This document shows positions 34,829-47,045 of a stretch of DNA of 64,000 bases, piece after piece (position 1 is the first letter of the stretch; each line of letters starts with the position of its first letter). A program made the translations under genes and the position numbers. The stretch is from the NCBI GenBank assembly GCA_025024175.1, contig QCXZ01000138.1, forward strand, positions 3,286,002 through 3,350,001, read 5' to 3'. The notes under the pieces were generated by a model. The model was given only the letters and a program-made list of their open reading frames with translations, had not been told where the DNA came from and did no database searches. Source of the stretch: Rhyzopertha dominica. Taxonomy: Eukaryota > Arthropoda > Insecta > Coleoptera > Bostrichidae.

Positions 34829-34936
34829 ATCTATGAGACTGACTTATGCAGATGGTTTTACAGCTTGATGCTCGGCCATCGTAAACTATTGTATTGTAAA
34901 TGAGGATTTTTACAACCTTATGGTCGGCCGTTCTAA
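34829..34936 (+). repeat. Dispersed 0.1-kb repeat, copy 2
   Basis: Same-orientation copy of 4103-4216, beginning ATCTATGAGACTGACTTATG and ending in the CGGCCGTTCTAAACTATTG sub-block. It starts right where the ATCGATA-rich tract ends. Confidence 0.75.
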
Positions 34937-35369
34937 ACTATTGGGATTAGTGGCACGCTTCAAAGTTCCTAAATGGGCTGTATTAAAAAAATCTTGATGG
35001 CTAAAATTTTAACTTTTCCACCATACATTTTTAAAATTTGCTAGTTGTGATAATTTAGCAATCAGTAAAACATAGAAGCTTTTATAACAAATTTTATTTA
35101 ATGCCGACCTGATGCTAACTGGCGCGACCTGCGATCTATTTTTATGTGATACTTTATTGGGTTTAAATTTTACGATGTATAAAATAAAAGCCTTTGCATG
35201 TCATAACGAATTTATACAAATTTAATATAAAAACATACAAAAGAGTAAGTCGAAAATTATTTACATTTGTTACAAAAAAATTTACAATAGTGCACAATAA
35301 AATTTATACACGGTATCGATTATGTTTATTACAGCTTGTTGATATAATAAGCACATTACAAGAGTCAAA
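34937..35369. other. Gene-free AT-rich stretch
   Basis: Nothing recognised between the dispersed repeat and the transposase relic. Confidence 0.3.
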
Positions 35370-35935
35370 ATTAAAAAAAATACTCACCATCACTTTCATT
35401 GCTAAAATCACGATTAACTTCTATTATTAATTCTTGTACATGATTCGCTCTGTACCGATTTCCAATGTGCAGTACATGCCTCACTGAATTTCTCCATGCA
35501 TCGACACTTGTTATTTCAGCTTCGTGTCTAATTTTTAGCAGCATTTCATTGCTAAATATTCCATCGGTGTTCCCTCGTCGAATTCTTTGTTTCAACCGCC
35601 CCCATATTATTTCAGTGGGGTTGAAAATGCAATGATATGGGGGTAATCGTAGAATGGTGTGTCCAGATTCAGAAGCGAGAATGTCAATTTATATTTCTTC
35701 GAAAAATTTTTTGTGCCAAGCACTTCCAACAATTGTTTTTTTTTGTGTAGTCCTCTTCGAAATATAAATCTTCTTTTCTTAAAAACTCTTGTTTGGTTGC
35801 CTTATTAGTTGTTGTATTTGGAATTTTATCCAGTTGCTCCGAATGGTAACTAGCATTGTCCATTACTATGACGCTGTTTGGTGGCAATTTGGGCAATAAA
35901 ATATTTTTAAATCAATTTTCAAACACTTCCGCACT
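35370..35935 (-). pseudogene. DDE_3 (Tc1/IS630-like) transposase C-terminal relic
   Basis: The minus strand reads NMSAEVFEN, then a stop at a tryptophan position, FKNILLPKLPP and NSVIVMDNASYHSEQ with the second catalytic aspartate (about 35860). After a frameshift near 35700 come ESGHTILRLPPYHC and IFNPTEIIWGRLKQ with the third acid, E (about 35600). The C-terminal helices run to YFF at 35371. The motif order LPPNSVIVxDNAxYHS / GHxxLRLPPYHCxxNPIExIW is diagnostic of this widespread animal family. The N-terminal half with the first acid is missing, so it is dead. It joins directly to a reverse-transcriptase fragment at about 35935. Confidence 0.8.
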
Positions 35936-36085
35936 CATATTAGAATGATAATCCGTTTAATATCAGCAATAAGATAAAGAAGACAGTAAATCATTTATAA
36001 ATAACATAAATAACGAGGGTCCAAGATTGGATCTTTGTGGAACACCAGAAGTAATGAAAATTTCTGAGGAAAGGAAAAAAATTCT
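35936..36085 (-). pseudogene. Reverse transcriptase fragment (motif 4 to catalytic box)
   Basis: The minus strand reads SGVPQRSNLGPSLFMLF then INDLLSS, followed by an eroded ADIKRII equivalent of the ADD box. In the family the first part is GVPQGSNLGPLLFxxxINDL. Only about 45 codons survive. It lies immediately upstream, on the same strand, of the DDE_3 relic, probably by insertion or deletion. Non-functional. Confidence 0.65.
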
Positions 36086-36339
36086 TTGGTAACGCTTACA
36101 AAAAAAAACACTGTAAAATGTGCTATATAGTGCAGAGAGCTTGATTTGGTGCAACTTTTATTTGAAACATTTTTTGAAACTCTTTCATATTAACTGAGCT
36201 ACGGTGTTTTCAACACACCCGGTATATGACACACGTCCAACTCTAGTAGCAAAGGAATTCTTCAGAACAATTTTCGATGTCAGCGAGATATAATTGAAAG
36301 CACAGCTCAATTCAGAACTGCGAAATTGTTTGTTCATTG
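36086..36339. other. Unassigned spacer
   Basis: No feature recognised. Confidence 0.3.
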
Positions 36340-37260
36340 TTTTCCGTCTAAGAGGAATTTTCCCCGAGTCTGGCTGAAAATTGCGTAACAACGGAGCGTA
36401 GTGTTGCCAGCCGTCCGCTAATAACAAGTAATAACAGCGAATTTCCTTGAACAAACTGGAAGGTGTGATTAATTTACAAAGCACTTGTGTCTCGGAGTGA
36501 AGTTCCCGAATAGTTTTAAGTTGGGGAGTTTTTCCCCAGTCGAGCACGCTTACTTTGCGTTGAGGAGCGAGCGTTAGACATAATCTTGTTTGACATAATG
36601 TAACTTGGGGAGGGTGTTTGAACTTGGCTCCTAATGCAGCGCCGCATGTTCAGCTTTAATTTTCCAACTTATGCGAGAAAAACAACTTGTTACCATTTAT
36701 TAATGTTGGATTTTCCGAGTTTACTTACGAAGAACGCCGTGTAAAGTTTTGAGCTGGCGCTGGGTTAAGACCGGAATTATTAAATTGCAAATGTTTGCAG
36801 AATGTGACAAAGTATATAAGATTATGGAGAGCCGACGGGTCGCCTCGGATCCGCGTTGTAAAGGGTGGTATTTGGCCGGATTTTTGTAATTAAAAATTCT
36901 GGTTGTTTGGCCGCTGTTCGTTTCCGGCCGCAGAAAAATATTTTAAGCGGCTTTAATTGTGACGGCACGCCGACTCACCGGCTGCCGTTAACTGTTTTGT
37001 TTCGTCGGGGACGTTACATTTTTAATTATTCGAATTGCTTTCGGACCGTGTCTACTTTAAAATTAATGAGCGGTGTTTATTTAATGAGAACTTTCAGGGG
37101 CTGCTTTGTGCGGAGCTCACAATCGCCTTTCAGTTAAAAGCTGTATGTGTGCCCGTCTTGCACAAACTTACTTTGCCGTTTACCTTTCAATCCTCCCTTA
37201 CAGCTTTTCAAAATTCAACTTTCGGTCTTTCTCCCCATGGACAGCTGCAGCAATCTGTAA
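36340..37260. other. GC-richer non-coding island
   Basis: About 0.9 kb with markedly higher complexity than its surroundings, including CGGCACGCCGACTCACCGG near 36962. Open frames on both strands (36185-36547 minus, 36865-37137 plus) have no recognisable motif. Candidate conserved regulatory sequence or unannotated exon; undecided. Confidence 0.3.
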
Positions 37261-37989
37261 AGGTACTTTTTATAAAGTATAGACCGTTTTTGTAGCAGTA
37301 TATTTATGCATGGAACTTCATATTCTCATATTCTCATATTCCTATTGAATAAACAATGTTATACTTGTTGTCTTGATGCCAATAGTTTTTAACAATCTTG
37401 TACATTCATACAAAAATAAGGAGTATGTAGTCACGCCATAACACCCTTCCTAATAGTATAGGATTTTCCAATGTTAATATTCAGCGGCGATCAAACCAAC
37501 TTAGCTTCAACTAACATTATGTTGCTTTCAATTATGTAGAATAGAATCTTGCTGGAAGACGCAGCAAACACACTAAAATTCAAGGATTTACCACCTTTTC
37601 CAAAACGTCGTTTTGATAATTTGTCATGCAGAGTTCCGCATTAAATAATCTTTCGCTAACTTATCTGGAGTTGTAGGCGTACACCTTGCCGTTTTAGCAG
37701 TCTACTTGTTCCCCGAATGAAAAAATTCTTTCTTCCCAAAACAGTATTTTTCTGATGCCTGTGCGATTCTTGTGAATTCTTCCAGCAACTGCTTTTACAA
37801 CTGTCGAAGTTCCTTGGCCGCATGATGGAGTAGTTCTTCGGCAATTTAGGGTGTGATAAATATTATATATTTCTTGGCGATTCCAAACGGCTACGGTTCC
37901 ATATAATCTCCTTGTATATCAAAAACACATTTCCATGGCTTCGGCAGTAATTTAATGGTGTTAAATGCGCCATTTTTGTTGAGATATTT
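37261..37989. other. Gene-free stretch, possible transposase tail
   Basis: Contains three CATATTCT-type tandem units at about 37319-37345. A minus-strand 62-codon frame (37656-37844) ends FFIRGTSRLLKR. This loosely resembles a mariner-type C-terminus and lies downstream of the mariner relic on the same strand, but I do not claim it. Confidence 0.3.
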
Positions 37990-38545
37990 CAGCAACTGGA
38001 ACGCATGCTGTTGCAGGGCTTTTATACTTCGAAGTCAATAAATCGGACTTCTCCTTTCTCTTTCTTTCTTTTTCCTTTCCACTTAAGGAATACAACGAAA
38101 TCTGGAGGACTCATGTCAGGCCTGCACGTGGGATGTGAGAGAATTTTACAGCAGTTCTTCTCGCAAACTCCTTTGGCTAATATCGTGCAAGAGGAATACG
38201 CCGCTGTCTTTCATATGTCGTCTACACTGTTGGAATCATGCATTTAAATTTTCCACAAAGAAGATAGATACATTTGTCTATTGGCATTTGTCTGTTGCTT
38301 GTTTGTCCATGCGGTCTTCCTCCATTATTGTAGCCACAGTAGCAGTTGTCTTACCAGTATGAGGCCTCCAACTTCTGTGATCATCTTTAACACTAGTCCA
38401 ACGCTCTGGAATGCTTACTACATGAAGTTACTGTTGAACTACCCACATACGACTCTTGGCAAGCTTCTTCTAGTGCACCATGAATTTCGGCAACTATTTT
38501 TCCGCGCAGTGTTTGAATTTTGATATACGCACATTAATCCGCTAG
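37990..38545 (-). pseudogene. Mariner-family transposase relic
   Basis: Minus-strand blocks in order: RGKIVAEIHGALEEACQESYVG (38500-38430, helix-turn-helix region); VKDDHRSWRPHTGKTTATVA then IMEEDRM (38390-38310, the EDDxRSGRP linker); FLLHDISQRSLREELL (38200-38155, the LLHDNARPH block with the second aspartate); and SHPTCRPDMSPPDFVVF (38130-38080, the HPPYSPDxSPPDFHLF block containing the third aspartate). The first catalytic region has been deleted and frames shift between blocks, so it is inactive. Independent of the plus-strand mariner relic at 10.8 kb. Terminal repeats not found. Confidence 0.75.
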
Positions 38546-39199
38546 AGTGACGCGTTCCATTTCATCAAACTACCCCGATTGGAGAATTTTCTACACATAA
38601 ACTGAGTAAAGCACCCGTACTCTATTTGTAGCTTAGTTTAATGCCAATGATACACTTTTATAATTTGACAACACCATCGCCAGTTCAGCGCCAGCTTGAC
38701 ATGACCTTCGTATTTGAAATTCTCGTCTTGCAAATTGTGGTTAAATCTAATTAGTATACAGTGTAAATCTAACACAAATTTGTACATCTTTTATACACCT
38801 TTTTGGGAACAGTAGGTTTATGAACAAACACTTCGGCACTGAAACATCCACCAGTACTACCGCATTTTTGTTTATCGCCTCCAATCACTATATCGCTTGG
38901 TTCATAGCCTTCTCCATGTGGATGAAAGAACTATCCTTACTAGGTCGTCCTATATACCCATCCCACTTACCAGGTGTTTCAGTATGGTATTGCCCTGTTG
39001 TAACATTTCCCTTTTTATAAATAACAAACCAAATCATCGCAGCTTGCATTTAATATGGCAATTTTTCAAACGATGACTGTGCCTTTTTTCTTCCAAAATG
39101 CCACTTCTAATTCTGAGTATGTATCTTATACTTTAGGGCAGCAGGGAAAGTAATCATGAAAAATTGCTAGATCTAACAGTAGACCTCTGATGAGACAGC
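38546..39199. other. Gene-free stretch
   Basis: No feature recognised; open frame 38820-39020 is unassigned. Confidence 0.3.
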
Positions 39200-39620
39200 T
39201 GGACCAATTTGCATATTAGCCTGTGAGCATGTGTAATTCGCTATCGCGATCAAAAAATTGGGCCAAAAAATTTTTTTTCGATTTTTTTTACATGTGAAAT
39301 ATGACTGGATTTGCATGTTGATAAATAGTAACTTATTATTAAAAAAATGATTTGAATTTGCATGTTGATAAATAGTATCTTATTAGATGCATTCATTTTC
39401 CCCGGATTCAATATTGCTGCTATATTGAAAATAATACTTTTCGAGTTGTTTATTAAATTTTAGGGTACTAGTTTGAGAGATTTGTATCACTCATTTGCAT
39501 ATTAGCCAGTAGGGGGCGTTTGAGGGCGCAAAATTACGCATTTGCATATTAGTCCAATCGAGCATGTGTGTAATTCGAAATCAAAAATTTTTTTAATTTT
39601 CGATTATTTTTGCTGAATGT
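39200..39620. repeat. Locally repeated block with five ATTTGCAT octamers
   Basis: Exact ATTTGCAT occurs at 39207, 39309, 39356, 39493 and 39540, all on the plus strand. Two of these sit in a repeated GAATTTGCATGTTGATAAAT-like unit (39309 and 39356). The others are followed by ATTAG. The words GAGCATGTGT and TAATTCG also recur (about 39227 and 39560). The octamer is the classic POU-domain binding site. The clustering can equally be a product of local duplication. Confidence 0.6.
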
Positions 39621-39929
39621 GACGGGATGAGAAATATGACGTTCATACGGTAATTAGCGAATTTATTAAGTGTCAATTATTTTTATTCGACTTTTTTGAA
39701 TTTGGTGTGATGGAATGAGATGTGAACTGTTGTGACTGACATTTGTATTTTATACCAGCCTGTTTCTGACTGAGGCTTTTACGCCCTAATGAGATGGGGG
39801 ACAATATCAGCGAAGGTGGGTTGCTGATGTGTAATTGATATGAAATATTTATTTGCTATTACCACATATTGCTTTTGTATATAATATGCATGGCGATATG
39901 ACCAATGTACTCCTAACCATTGTTATGAT
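39621..39929. other. Gene-free stretch
   Basis: No feature recognised. Confidence 0.3.
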
Positions 39930-40085
39930 ATGGTGGGGGTTGGTACCGCGGTCCATGCTCTATATATAGGCAACCCCCAGGACAGGGGTAGGTGGGATTT
40001 TTTTACTATGCCGAATGCTGGATTTGAACCCGCTACCTCCAGTATGGCAATCCAACACCTTACCGCTGCGCCAAACGCAAACTTA
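39930..40085 (-). mobile_element. tRNA-derived SINE candidate
   Basis: Minus strand: A-box-like TGGCGCAGCGGTAAGG (40073-40058) and B-box GGTTCAAATCC (40030-40020) at tRNA-like spacing, within a head resembling a degenerate tRNA. A non-tRNA body of about 85 bases follows, containing AAAAAAATCCCACC and CCCCTGTCCTGGGGG (itself a short hairpin). Pol III internal promoter boxes plus an unrelated body are the definition of a SINE. I see no second copy in this window and no clear A-tail or target duplication. Confidence 0.5.
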
Positions 40086-40316
40086 CCTAACGGCAGTTAT
40101 TCTTGTCTATTTAAGAGTAGGGCCACTCATCAATTTATCATTTTTAAACTGAGATGGGATATTAGGTAAAACTTACCGCTAAGTCCGCTTAGGGAGCACA
40201 TTTTGACAGTAAATGGTTAATAATTACCTATGCCCATGTTTTTCTATGGTTTTATACTATTTTTTTGTCATATTTCATACAATGGATTTTCGTTGTGGCC
40301 TGCTGGAGGGTTTCAA
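40086..40316. other. Spacer before satellite array
   Basis: AT-rich; nothing recognised. Confidence 0.3.
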
Positions 40317-40910
40317 TGATTATCAGTTATCTGGAATAAGAATAAACAAATTAATATTAAGAGTATTCATAGATTTGAACCGTGATTTTGTGGCAATAAC
40401 GTCAAATAACGGTTACAGCGTGACTTAATTGAGCTAAATAACTGTCATTACACAACCTAGGCTAATCCACAGCAGGTTTGCGATTTCTTAAATAAATGCA
40501 CTAAATAGGAATGTAAAGCCACCAGCATGCAATGATTATCAGTTATCTGGAATAAGAATAAACAAATTAATATTAAGAGTATTCATAGATATGAACCGTG
40601 ATTTTGTGGCAAAAACATCAAATAACGTTTACAGCACGGCTTATTTGAGCTAAATAATTGTCATTTCACAACCTAGGCTAATCCACAGCAGGTTTACGAT
40701 TTCTTTAAAAATGCACTAGATAAGAAATTAAAGCCACCAGCATGCAATGATTATCAGTTATCTGGAATGAGAATAAACAAATTAATACTAAGAGTATTCC
40801 TAGATTTGAACCGTGATTTTGTGGCAAAAACGTCAAATAACGGTTACAGCACGACTTAATTGAGCTAAATAACTGTCATTTCACAACCTAGGCTAAACCA
40901 CAGCAGGTTC
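40317..40910 (+). repeat. Tandem array, about 215-bp unit, 2.8 copies
   Basis: Unit starts at 40317, 40533 and 40748 with TGATTATCAGTTATCTGGAA; spacings are 216 and 215 bases. Copies are highly similar along their length, sharing TTTGAACCGTGATTTTGTGG and CACAACCTAGGCTAA. The third copy is cut at CCACAGCAGGTT. It looks like a young satellite or a local tandem duplication. Confidence 0.95.
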
Positions 40911-40959
40911 AGATAGCTGAGCAAAACGGTGAATATAAGTTTAAAATTACTAAACTAGC

Positions 40960-42620
40960 ATAAATCTACGACTGTTAGTCAACTCTGTTTATATAAAAGA
41001 ATGGATTTCAAGTGGTTGAAGTTAAATTAGAATAAATTAAATACTTGCTATTATGTCTATTGATAGTCATAGAAGGAACAAGCTGAAGACCAAAACACAC
41101 ACAGTAAGAATGTGTTTAAGGCAGGTACCTAAACTACTAAAAATACACACTATGCTCATACTTCGTTGTATAACGTGAATTTCCTTGTAACTAGCTTATG
41201 CGTACTAATTGTATTAAATAATATTAAAATTGCCATCTTTTTAACTATATCGGTCCATCAAAAAGCATATGTTTCATGTCATTGTAATTAAATTGAAATA
41301 ATTAATTCAGTTTTGTTTGTACTTTATTAAATATAACTCGCATGTCAGTTACCAATCTTGTAGGTTGAGAATAACCAACTACATGCTATAAAACTAGCAA
41401 GAATCTACGATTTGCTAAAACCACCCTCGTACTCCATATGTCGTGATACGGCCTTATTAACTTGTAGCCACTTCTTTTTATATAAAAGAATGGATTTCAA
41501 GCGATTGAAGTTCAATTAGAATAAACGAAATTGTGTTTTCAACAGCATATGGAACGTTTTAAATATATACAAAAAATTGGCGAGTTTTTTTCATTATTTT
41601 TGCACTAGATTGTTTAAATTATGCCACTACATACTTTTTTTCTCTATAATGAACAATACTCACTTAACTTACTAATAATGGAAAAATACTTGCTGCTGTG
41701 TATGTTGATAATCATAAATGGAGCAAGCTGAAGCACGGTAAAAATTCATTTAAGACAACTAGACTGCTGAAAAATATACTGTGTTCATACTTCGCTGTAT
41801 ATCGTGATTCCCCTTTTTACTAGATTCTGCGTGTTAATTATATTAAATAATGTTAATATTTTCAGCTTTTTAACTAATTCTGTTCATCTAAAGGCATATA
41901 TTTCTTGAGATTGCAATTAAATTGAAATAATTTACTTAAATGAGTGCTGTTTGGACTTTATTAAATATAACTAGAATTTATTATATGTTGAGGATTTGCT
42001 TATTACCATCGTCTATCATAGCATTCACGGTAATTGACAAATAGAAAAATGACGCGATTTCCTTGTTTTTCTCCCTAACACTTGCTTATTTAAATTATGA
42101 CACAGCATACGTTTTGTCTAATTAGCAGTACATATGTCTCTTAGTAGTACCAATGCTGATAAATGTATTTGATAATTATACAAGAAACAAATCGAGAGAG
42201 CAGAAGCAAACAGTCGATCAGGAACGATGAAAATGTGTTTAAAAGAACTAAACTACTCAAAAATCTACTTCATGATGTGTTGTAAATATAGTTTCATCAA
42301 CTAGCAATCGGTATATTAATTAACATTAAATAATGTTTGATTTTAATCACATCTCTTTCTGTATTTTATGCTCATATAGCATATATGGCGTTTGACATGG
42401 ATAGAAAATATAACGAGATTTCTTTGTCATAATCCCTTACTTATATTGTTTAGACAATGGTGTTACCTGTTTCTTTTATAATGTGCTATACTTAAACCGG
42501 TCTTAATGATTGTGGGAAAAATACATATTGCTATTACATTTATGTGATAAAAATGTTTGATAATCTACAACAAACAAATTAAAACCAGAAACGTTTGCCG
42601 AATAAGCATACCAATTGGTT
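40960..42620 (+). repeat. Diverged long-period direct repeats
   Basis: Several anchors recur in the same order and orientation. TATAAAAGAATGGATTTCAAG is found at about 40992 and 41479. ATACTTGCT with downstream AAGCTGAAG is at about 41041 and 41686, with weaker versions near 42160 and 42520. A CATACTTCG(T/C)TGTATA block is at about 41157 and 41788. ATTAAATAAT(A/G)TT is at about 41213, 41841 and 42324, and CTTTATTAAATATAACT at about 41322 and 41956. Spacings of roughly 480-645 bases indicate an old, eroded tandem amplification with indels. Confidence 0.7.
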
Positions 42621-42954
42621 TCGAACAAGATTATGACCATAACCAGCAGAATCGGTTGGTTTAAAGACCGTAATCGAATACACAGGGAGCTCTAGGGGTG
42701 AATTGGTAGAAGATAATCGTTATAAGGCATTTGCTTTATAAAGTATTACAATTTATTCATCAACAATACTCCTGTTTAGTACTTAGTATACCCCAAATTC
42801 CTCCTATTTCAGCTGGAAAAAGGTTGAAATGGTAAAGATGTGGAGAAGTTAAGACCACTTGCGTTTTTGTTTCTTGAACATGAATGCATTATCTGATCAA
42901 AACAGTCTTATGGAAATTATGCTGAGGATATAGATACTTAGAGCAAGTAAGTCT
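42621..42954. other. Gene-free spacer
   Basis: No feature recognised between the two repeat blocks. Confidence 0.3.
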
Positions 42955-43405
42955 AACAAATTATAGGTAGCATTTCGAAATTTACAACATAGCATAGAAT
43001 TCAAGAAAAACCTGTTTCTCCAGTAAATTCTTAAAAAAAGTAATGGATATTTGTCGAAAAATATTCAAATCTGTTTATATATTTTCATTAAATTTATATT
43101 TCCAATATTGAAAGCACCCTAGTTAGCTTGCATTCCAAGGGCATTAAACTTATTTTGTTTAAACTGACATGAAAGCCTTGTAGTAATGTCGTGTGGATGT
43201 AATTTCTTGCTAACGTTTTGAAACTTACAACTCGTAATATGTAGCAATGCATTAAAGAAAAATCTGTTTCCACAGTAAATTTTTGAAAAAGGTAACGAGA
43301 AATATAAGGGATATTTGTCGAAAAGTATTCAAATTTTCAATATCGAAAGCCTCCTAGTTAGCTCGCATTCCAAGGGGGCATTAAACTTATTGTGTTAAAC
43401 TGGCA
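42955..43405 (+). repeat. Direct duplication of about 0.25 kb
   Basis: The segment containing GGATATTTGTCGAAAA (43045) and TAGTTAGCTTGCATTCCAAGG (from about 43120) is repeated with GGATATTTGTCGAAAA at 43309 and TAGTTAGCTCGCATTCCAAGG from about 43354. Between the anchors the second copy lacks about 30 bases. Orientation is direct and the two copies are nearly adjacent. Confidence 0.8.
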
Positions 43406-46400
43406 TTATTTCATAAGTATTAATACACAGTTTAACGTCGAAGGAAATAAGAAATTAATATTTTATTTTCTTGAAACTACCGAACTGGACAATATCGTGC
43501 CCATTTCATTTGCCATTCATTTCTGCGTAGTGATAGCGGGAGCTATGGGGAAGCTAAGATACGCATTGATATATATGCATACACACGAGCTTTACACAGG
43601 AGAAACATTAGACAACAAGTAGTTTTTATGTGCATTAGAAAACTTTTCATGCCTTTTCTCCCTAAAACTTACACATTTATGCATTATTTATAATCCTATA
43701 TATCCGTCACTGAACCTCATTGTAATAGTTAAAGCTAGAAAACGCTGTCAGTTACCTATTGTAAGTCCAGCAGCATTAATACTATTATTGTTCTAATATA
43801 AAAAATAAACGAAAATCAAATAACTACAATAATATATCGCAGATATATTTACTTTGATTTTTAGTGCCTATACTAATGCTATGCTTCTTCTTATTTTATC
43901 AAATTATCATGTCTTTTTTTACCAAATAATGGAGATCACTTTATAAATGTCTACAAATTCGTTAAGGAAATGAACTTCTGACAAAAATTATATCATTTAA
44001 AATCAATGGGGCATAATCGAATTGTGTGCCATCTAGTTTGTTTTTTAAAGGCTAACCCTCCAAATTTATGAAACAATAAATACATAAATAGACAAATTGG
44101 TGTCATCTTACAGGGAAAATGAGTGCATATATAAGAAAAAGGATCAAATATGCCTGTATTAAATACTAAGAATTTGTACAAAAAGACGTATATTTGCGGA
44201 GAAAAGCGTAATTGACTGACAATTTTGTAAATTTACAGAAAATCTTGTATTGCATTTATAAATCTGCAAATTTAAGCTAATAAAAAGAGTGTAAATATGC
44301 GTTACATAATGAGTATAAGTTGTTATTTTGGTTAGTGTTTCATATAGTAATTCAATTTCAGGATAACATGTCTCATAAATATAAAAATGTTTACTATGGA
44401 AATCATACCTACAGAAAATATCCCTTCACAGCTCACCTTACAATATATTGCAGAGAGACCCATCTCGTAGGCACATTAGCCACATAAATTACTTCTCTTT
44501 GTAACCACCGTATATTACACATTGCTCCTAAAATACCAGGGAAGACTGTCTTATTATCATGTAATGATTTAAAATACATCAAGAATAACGTAAATTTAGA
44601 AGCATAAATACGTGAAATTTTCTTTTCACACAGTTAATTGTAAAGATAAGTACAGAAGAGCATTGTCATTGTAATTACACGAAAATCTTTAAATTATTTT
44701 ATTTTACTTAGAAAACAACAACTTGTCCCTAGAAAAGTTAGCTTTAATGTATTTCGGAAAGATCAGTACATGCATGACTACCTACATTAGATGTAAATGT
44801 TAACAATTCATTTAGGAATGTGAGCAAACTAGATCTGAACCTTATGTTCTTGCTACAGAATGGTAATCTTTTTCAATGACATAGAAGCGTTATTGACATT
44901 TTTTCTGCAAATTAAAGCATTAAGGATTCACACCTGAGACCTAGATTGACATAGCGACATGCACTTTATTAACCTTTAACTGCAGGTACAGGTGCATTTC
45001 ATTCACTTAGAAAACTTCAGTACTGCCCTCTGGTTGGTTATAATGTCAGATATCATTGGTTTCACTCAGTAGGAATGTATTAATCTTAATTAATTTAGGT
45101 CAAATATTTATAATTTCAGTGTGTACATTTTAAAACCAGTTTTGCTTATATTATTAGATGGATATTGTGTATGCTATAAGTGTATGACGCACCTGAAGAT
45201 AACAAACAATCATGAATAAGGTAGTTAATTATCTCAAAACTTTAAAATTCTTAATAACCATATAGTCTATATAGGACATAACAATGCGTTTCAGTGCTTA
45301 CCAGACTTTTTATTGGATAATAAGGAATAGTTGCTAAAGAACTCAACTGCATCATATGGCAATACTTTTTTGAATGGATCTTAAAATTAACTTTAACCTT
45401 TCATTTTAAAGAGGCACTTGAGACACTGCAAGATTAATATCACAACTGACCCCAACAGATTTATCCCACGACCATGAAATTGTAATCTAGGCGTTCCTAC
45501 AGGATAATCTTGTTAAGAAAAGCATTTGCTAGTAATAGCATACGTATATTAATAAGTGTCAGACATCTTAACATAAGTACAACAATTTATATGCCATTGT
45601 TTACTTATAGGTATTATTTTGCAATCATATGCCATTTTCTGATAGTTTACTCTTTCATTTTACATTTGGACTTATTATGCGAAAATGTATACCAGTGTAC
45701 ATGCTATTGAGCACTTGTAGTTATCTATAATCACATTTTTCTTTAGAATTAGCTTCTTAGGAAATTATAAAAGCACAAATTTATTATACTTCTCTGTTAG
45801 CTTGTGTCTATAGATTTAGTGTTATTTCTGCCATTGTAATATTTTTAAAAGGAGGTACTCACCACAAAAGAAGTGGAGTTCATATTCAACGAATATGTGC
45901 TCCTTCTCAACTACACCAAAATATAAATATTTTACTACGGTTAAGCAGGTTAAAGAGGAATAGTTAATCGAAAATTGAGACTTAATATGGAAAATATCGA
46001 TCATTGTTATGAGATTGGTGTAATTTTATAGAAAAAGACCATACATAACCATCCTATATCGGGGCTCAAAATTTCATGAGACATTGCGATTTCTAATTTC
46101 CTTAGTGGTTATGATTCTATTGCCATGCAGAATATGTTATGTAGACTTCTTTACGACTATCAAAGCTACTTTAATCTAAAAGTATAAAAACTCATGTTCG
46201 TTTATAGCCAACTAGTCAAATATATTGAGAAATCTTACACTTCCTCTGATAGGTAAATGTTATTTTATTACGGAATATTCTTATTACGCCATTAAACAAT
46301 GTTAAAATTTGATTATTTAGTTGCATTTCACATATGAGTACTAGAGGTGCTTTGAGATTTGGTGTTTTTCGTTCTATAAAGCATGACATCAACACATAGA

Positions 46401-46738
46401 TTGATTTAATACACACAGAAAGTAAATATTTGGAATATATTTTTTTGCAGTAGCCGGTTTTCTGATACCTATCCACATCTTAACCCACAGAACTGGAGCT
46501 GTACGAATCGAAAATTTTGATACGAAACCGTTTTTTTTATACGTGGAACGCATTTTTCTAATAAAACCTGTTTTAGAAGATACCTAGTAGGCAGCGCATA
46601 CCTTTACAAAACTTCTTTTTACTTCTGGTTAGATTTAAGCAAGCCGCATTTGATGTGATCCCCAGGGAGCAAGCATGCATCAGCAATTGTATAAAGAAGA
46701 TGATCGATTTAAATACATATTCTTTTATGTGAAAACAC
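43406..46738. other. Gene-free AT-rich stretch
   Basis: No coding or RNA feature. The phrase TTTTCTCCCTAA at about 43656 recalls the repeats at 41-42 kb (about 42066), so eroded members of that array may continue. Open frames (for example 43392-43622, 46216-46476) have no recognised motif. Confidence 0.3.
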
Positions 46739-46838
46739 NNNNNNNNNNNNNNNNNNNNNNNNNNNNNNNNNNNNNNNNNNNNNNNNNNNNNNNNNNNNNN
46801 NNNNNNNNNNNNNNNNNNNNNNNNNNNNNNNNNNNNNN
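46739..46838. other. Assembly gap (100 N)
   Basis: Exactly one hundred N, the conventional size for a gap of unknown length. Confidence 0.98.
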
Positions 46839-47045
46839 AGAGCGTTCTGAAACCAATGAAAGAAATGAAAGAAACTTGAATGTGGTTTCCAAATATGCCT
46901 AAAAAGGTATCCCAAAAATGAAAGAAGCGTTGGTCTATCCGAAGGGGGCAAATAATTGAACAATTTTCGTTTTATTCGGAAATTCTAATCAATTTTTTAT
47001 TTAAAAGTATATTATGTCTACTACACCAAATTATTATCCAATTAA
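46839..47045. other. Spacer after gap
   Basis: Begins with a GAAA-rich tract (GAAAGAAATGAAAGAAAC near 46858); nothing else seen. Confidence 0.3.

Noticed and set aside
36185..36547. 120-codon antisense open frame
   Set aside because: No domain recognised; partly overlaps a likely non-coding island.
37656..37844. C-terminus of the mariner relic
   Set aside because: FFIRGTSRLLKR on the correct strand is suggestive, but similarity is too weak and about 150 unassigned bases intervene.
40317..40910. CRISPR array
   Set aside because: The repeats are contiguous 215-base tandem units without unique spacers, in a eukaryotic context.
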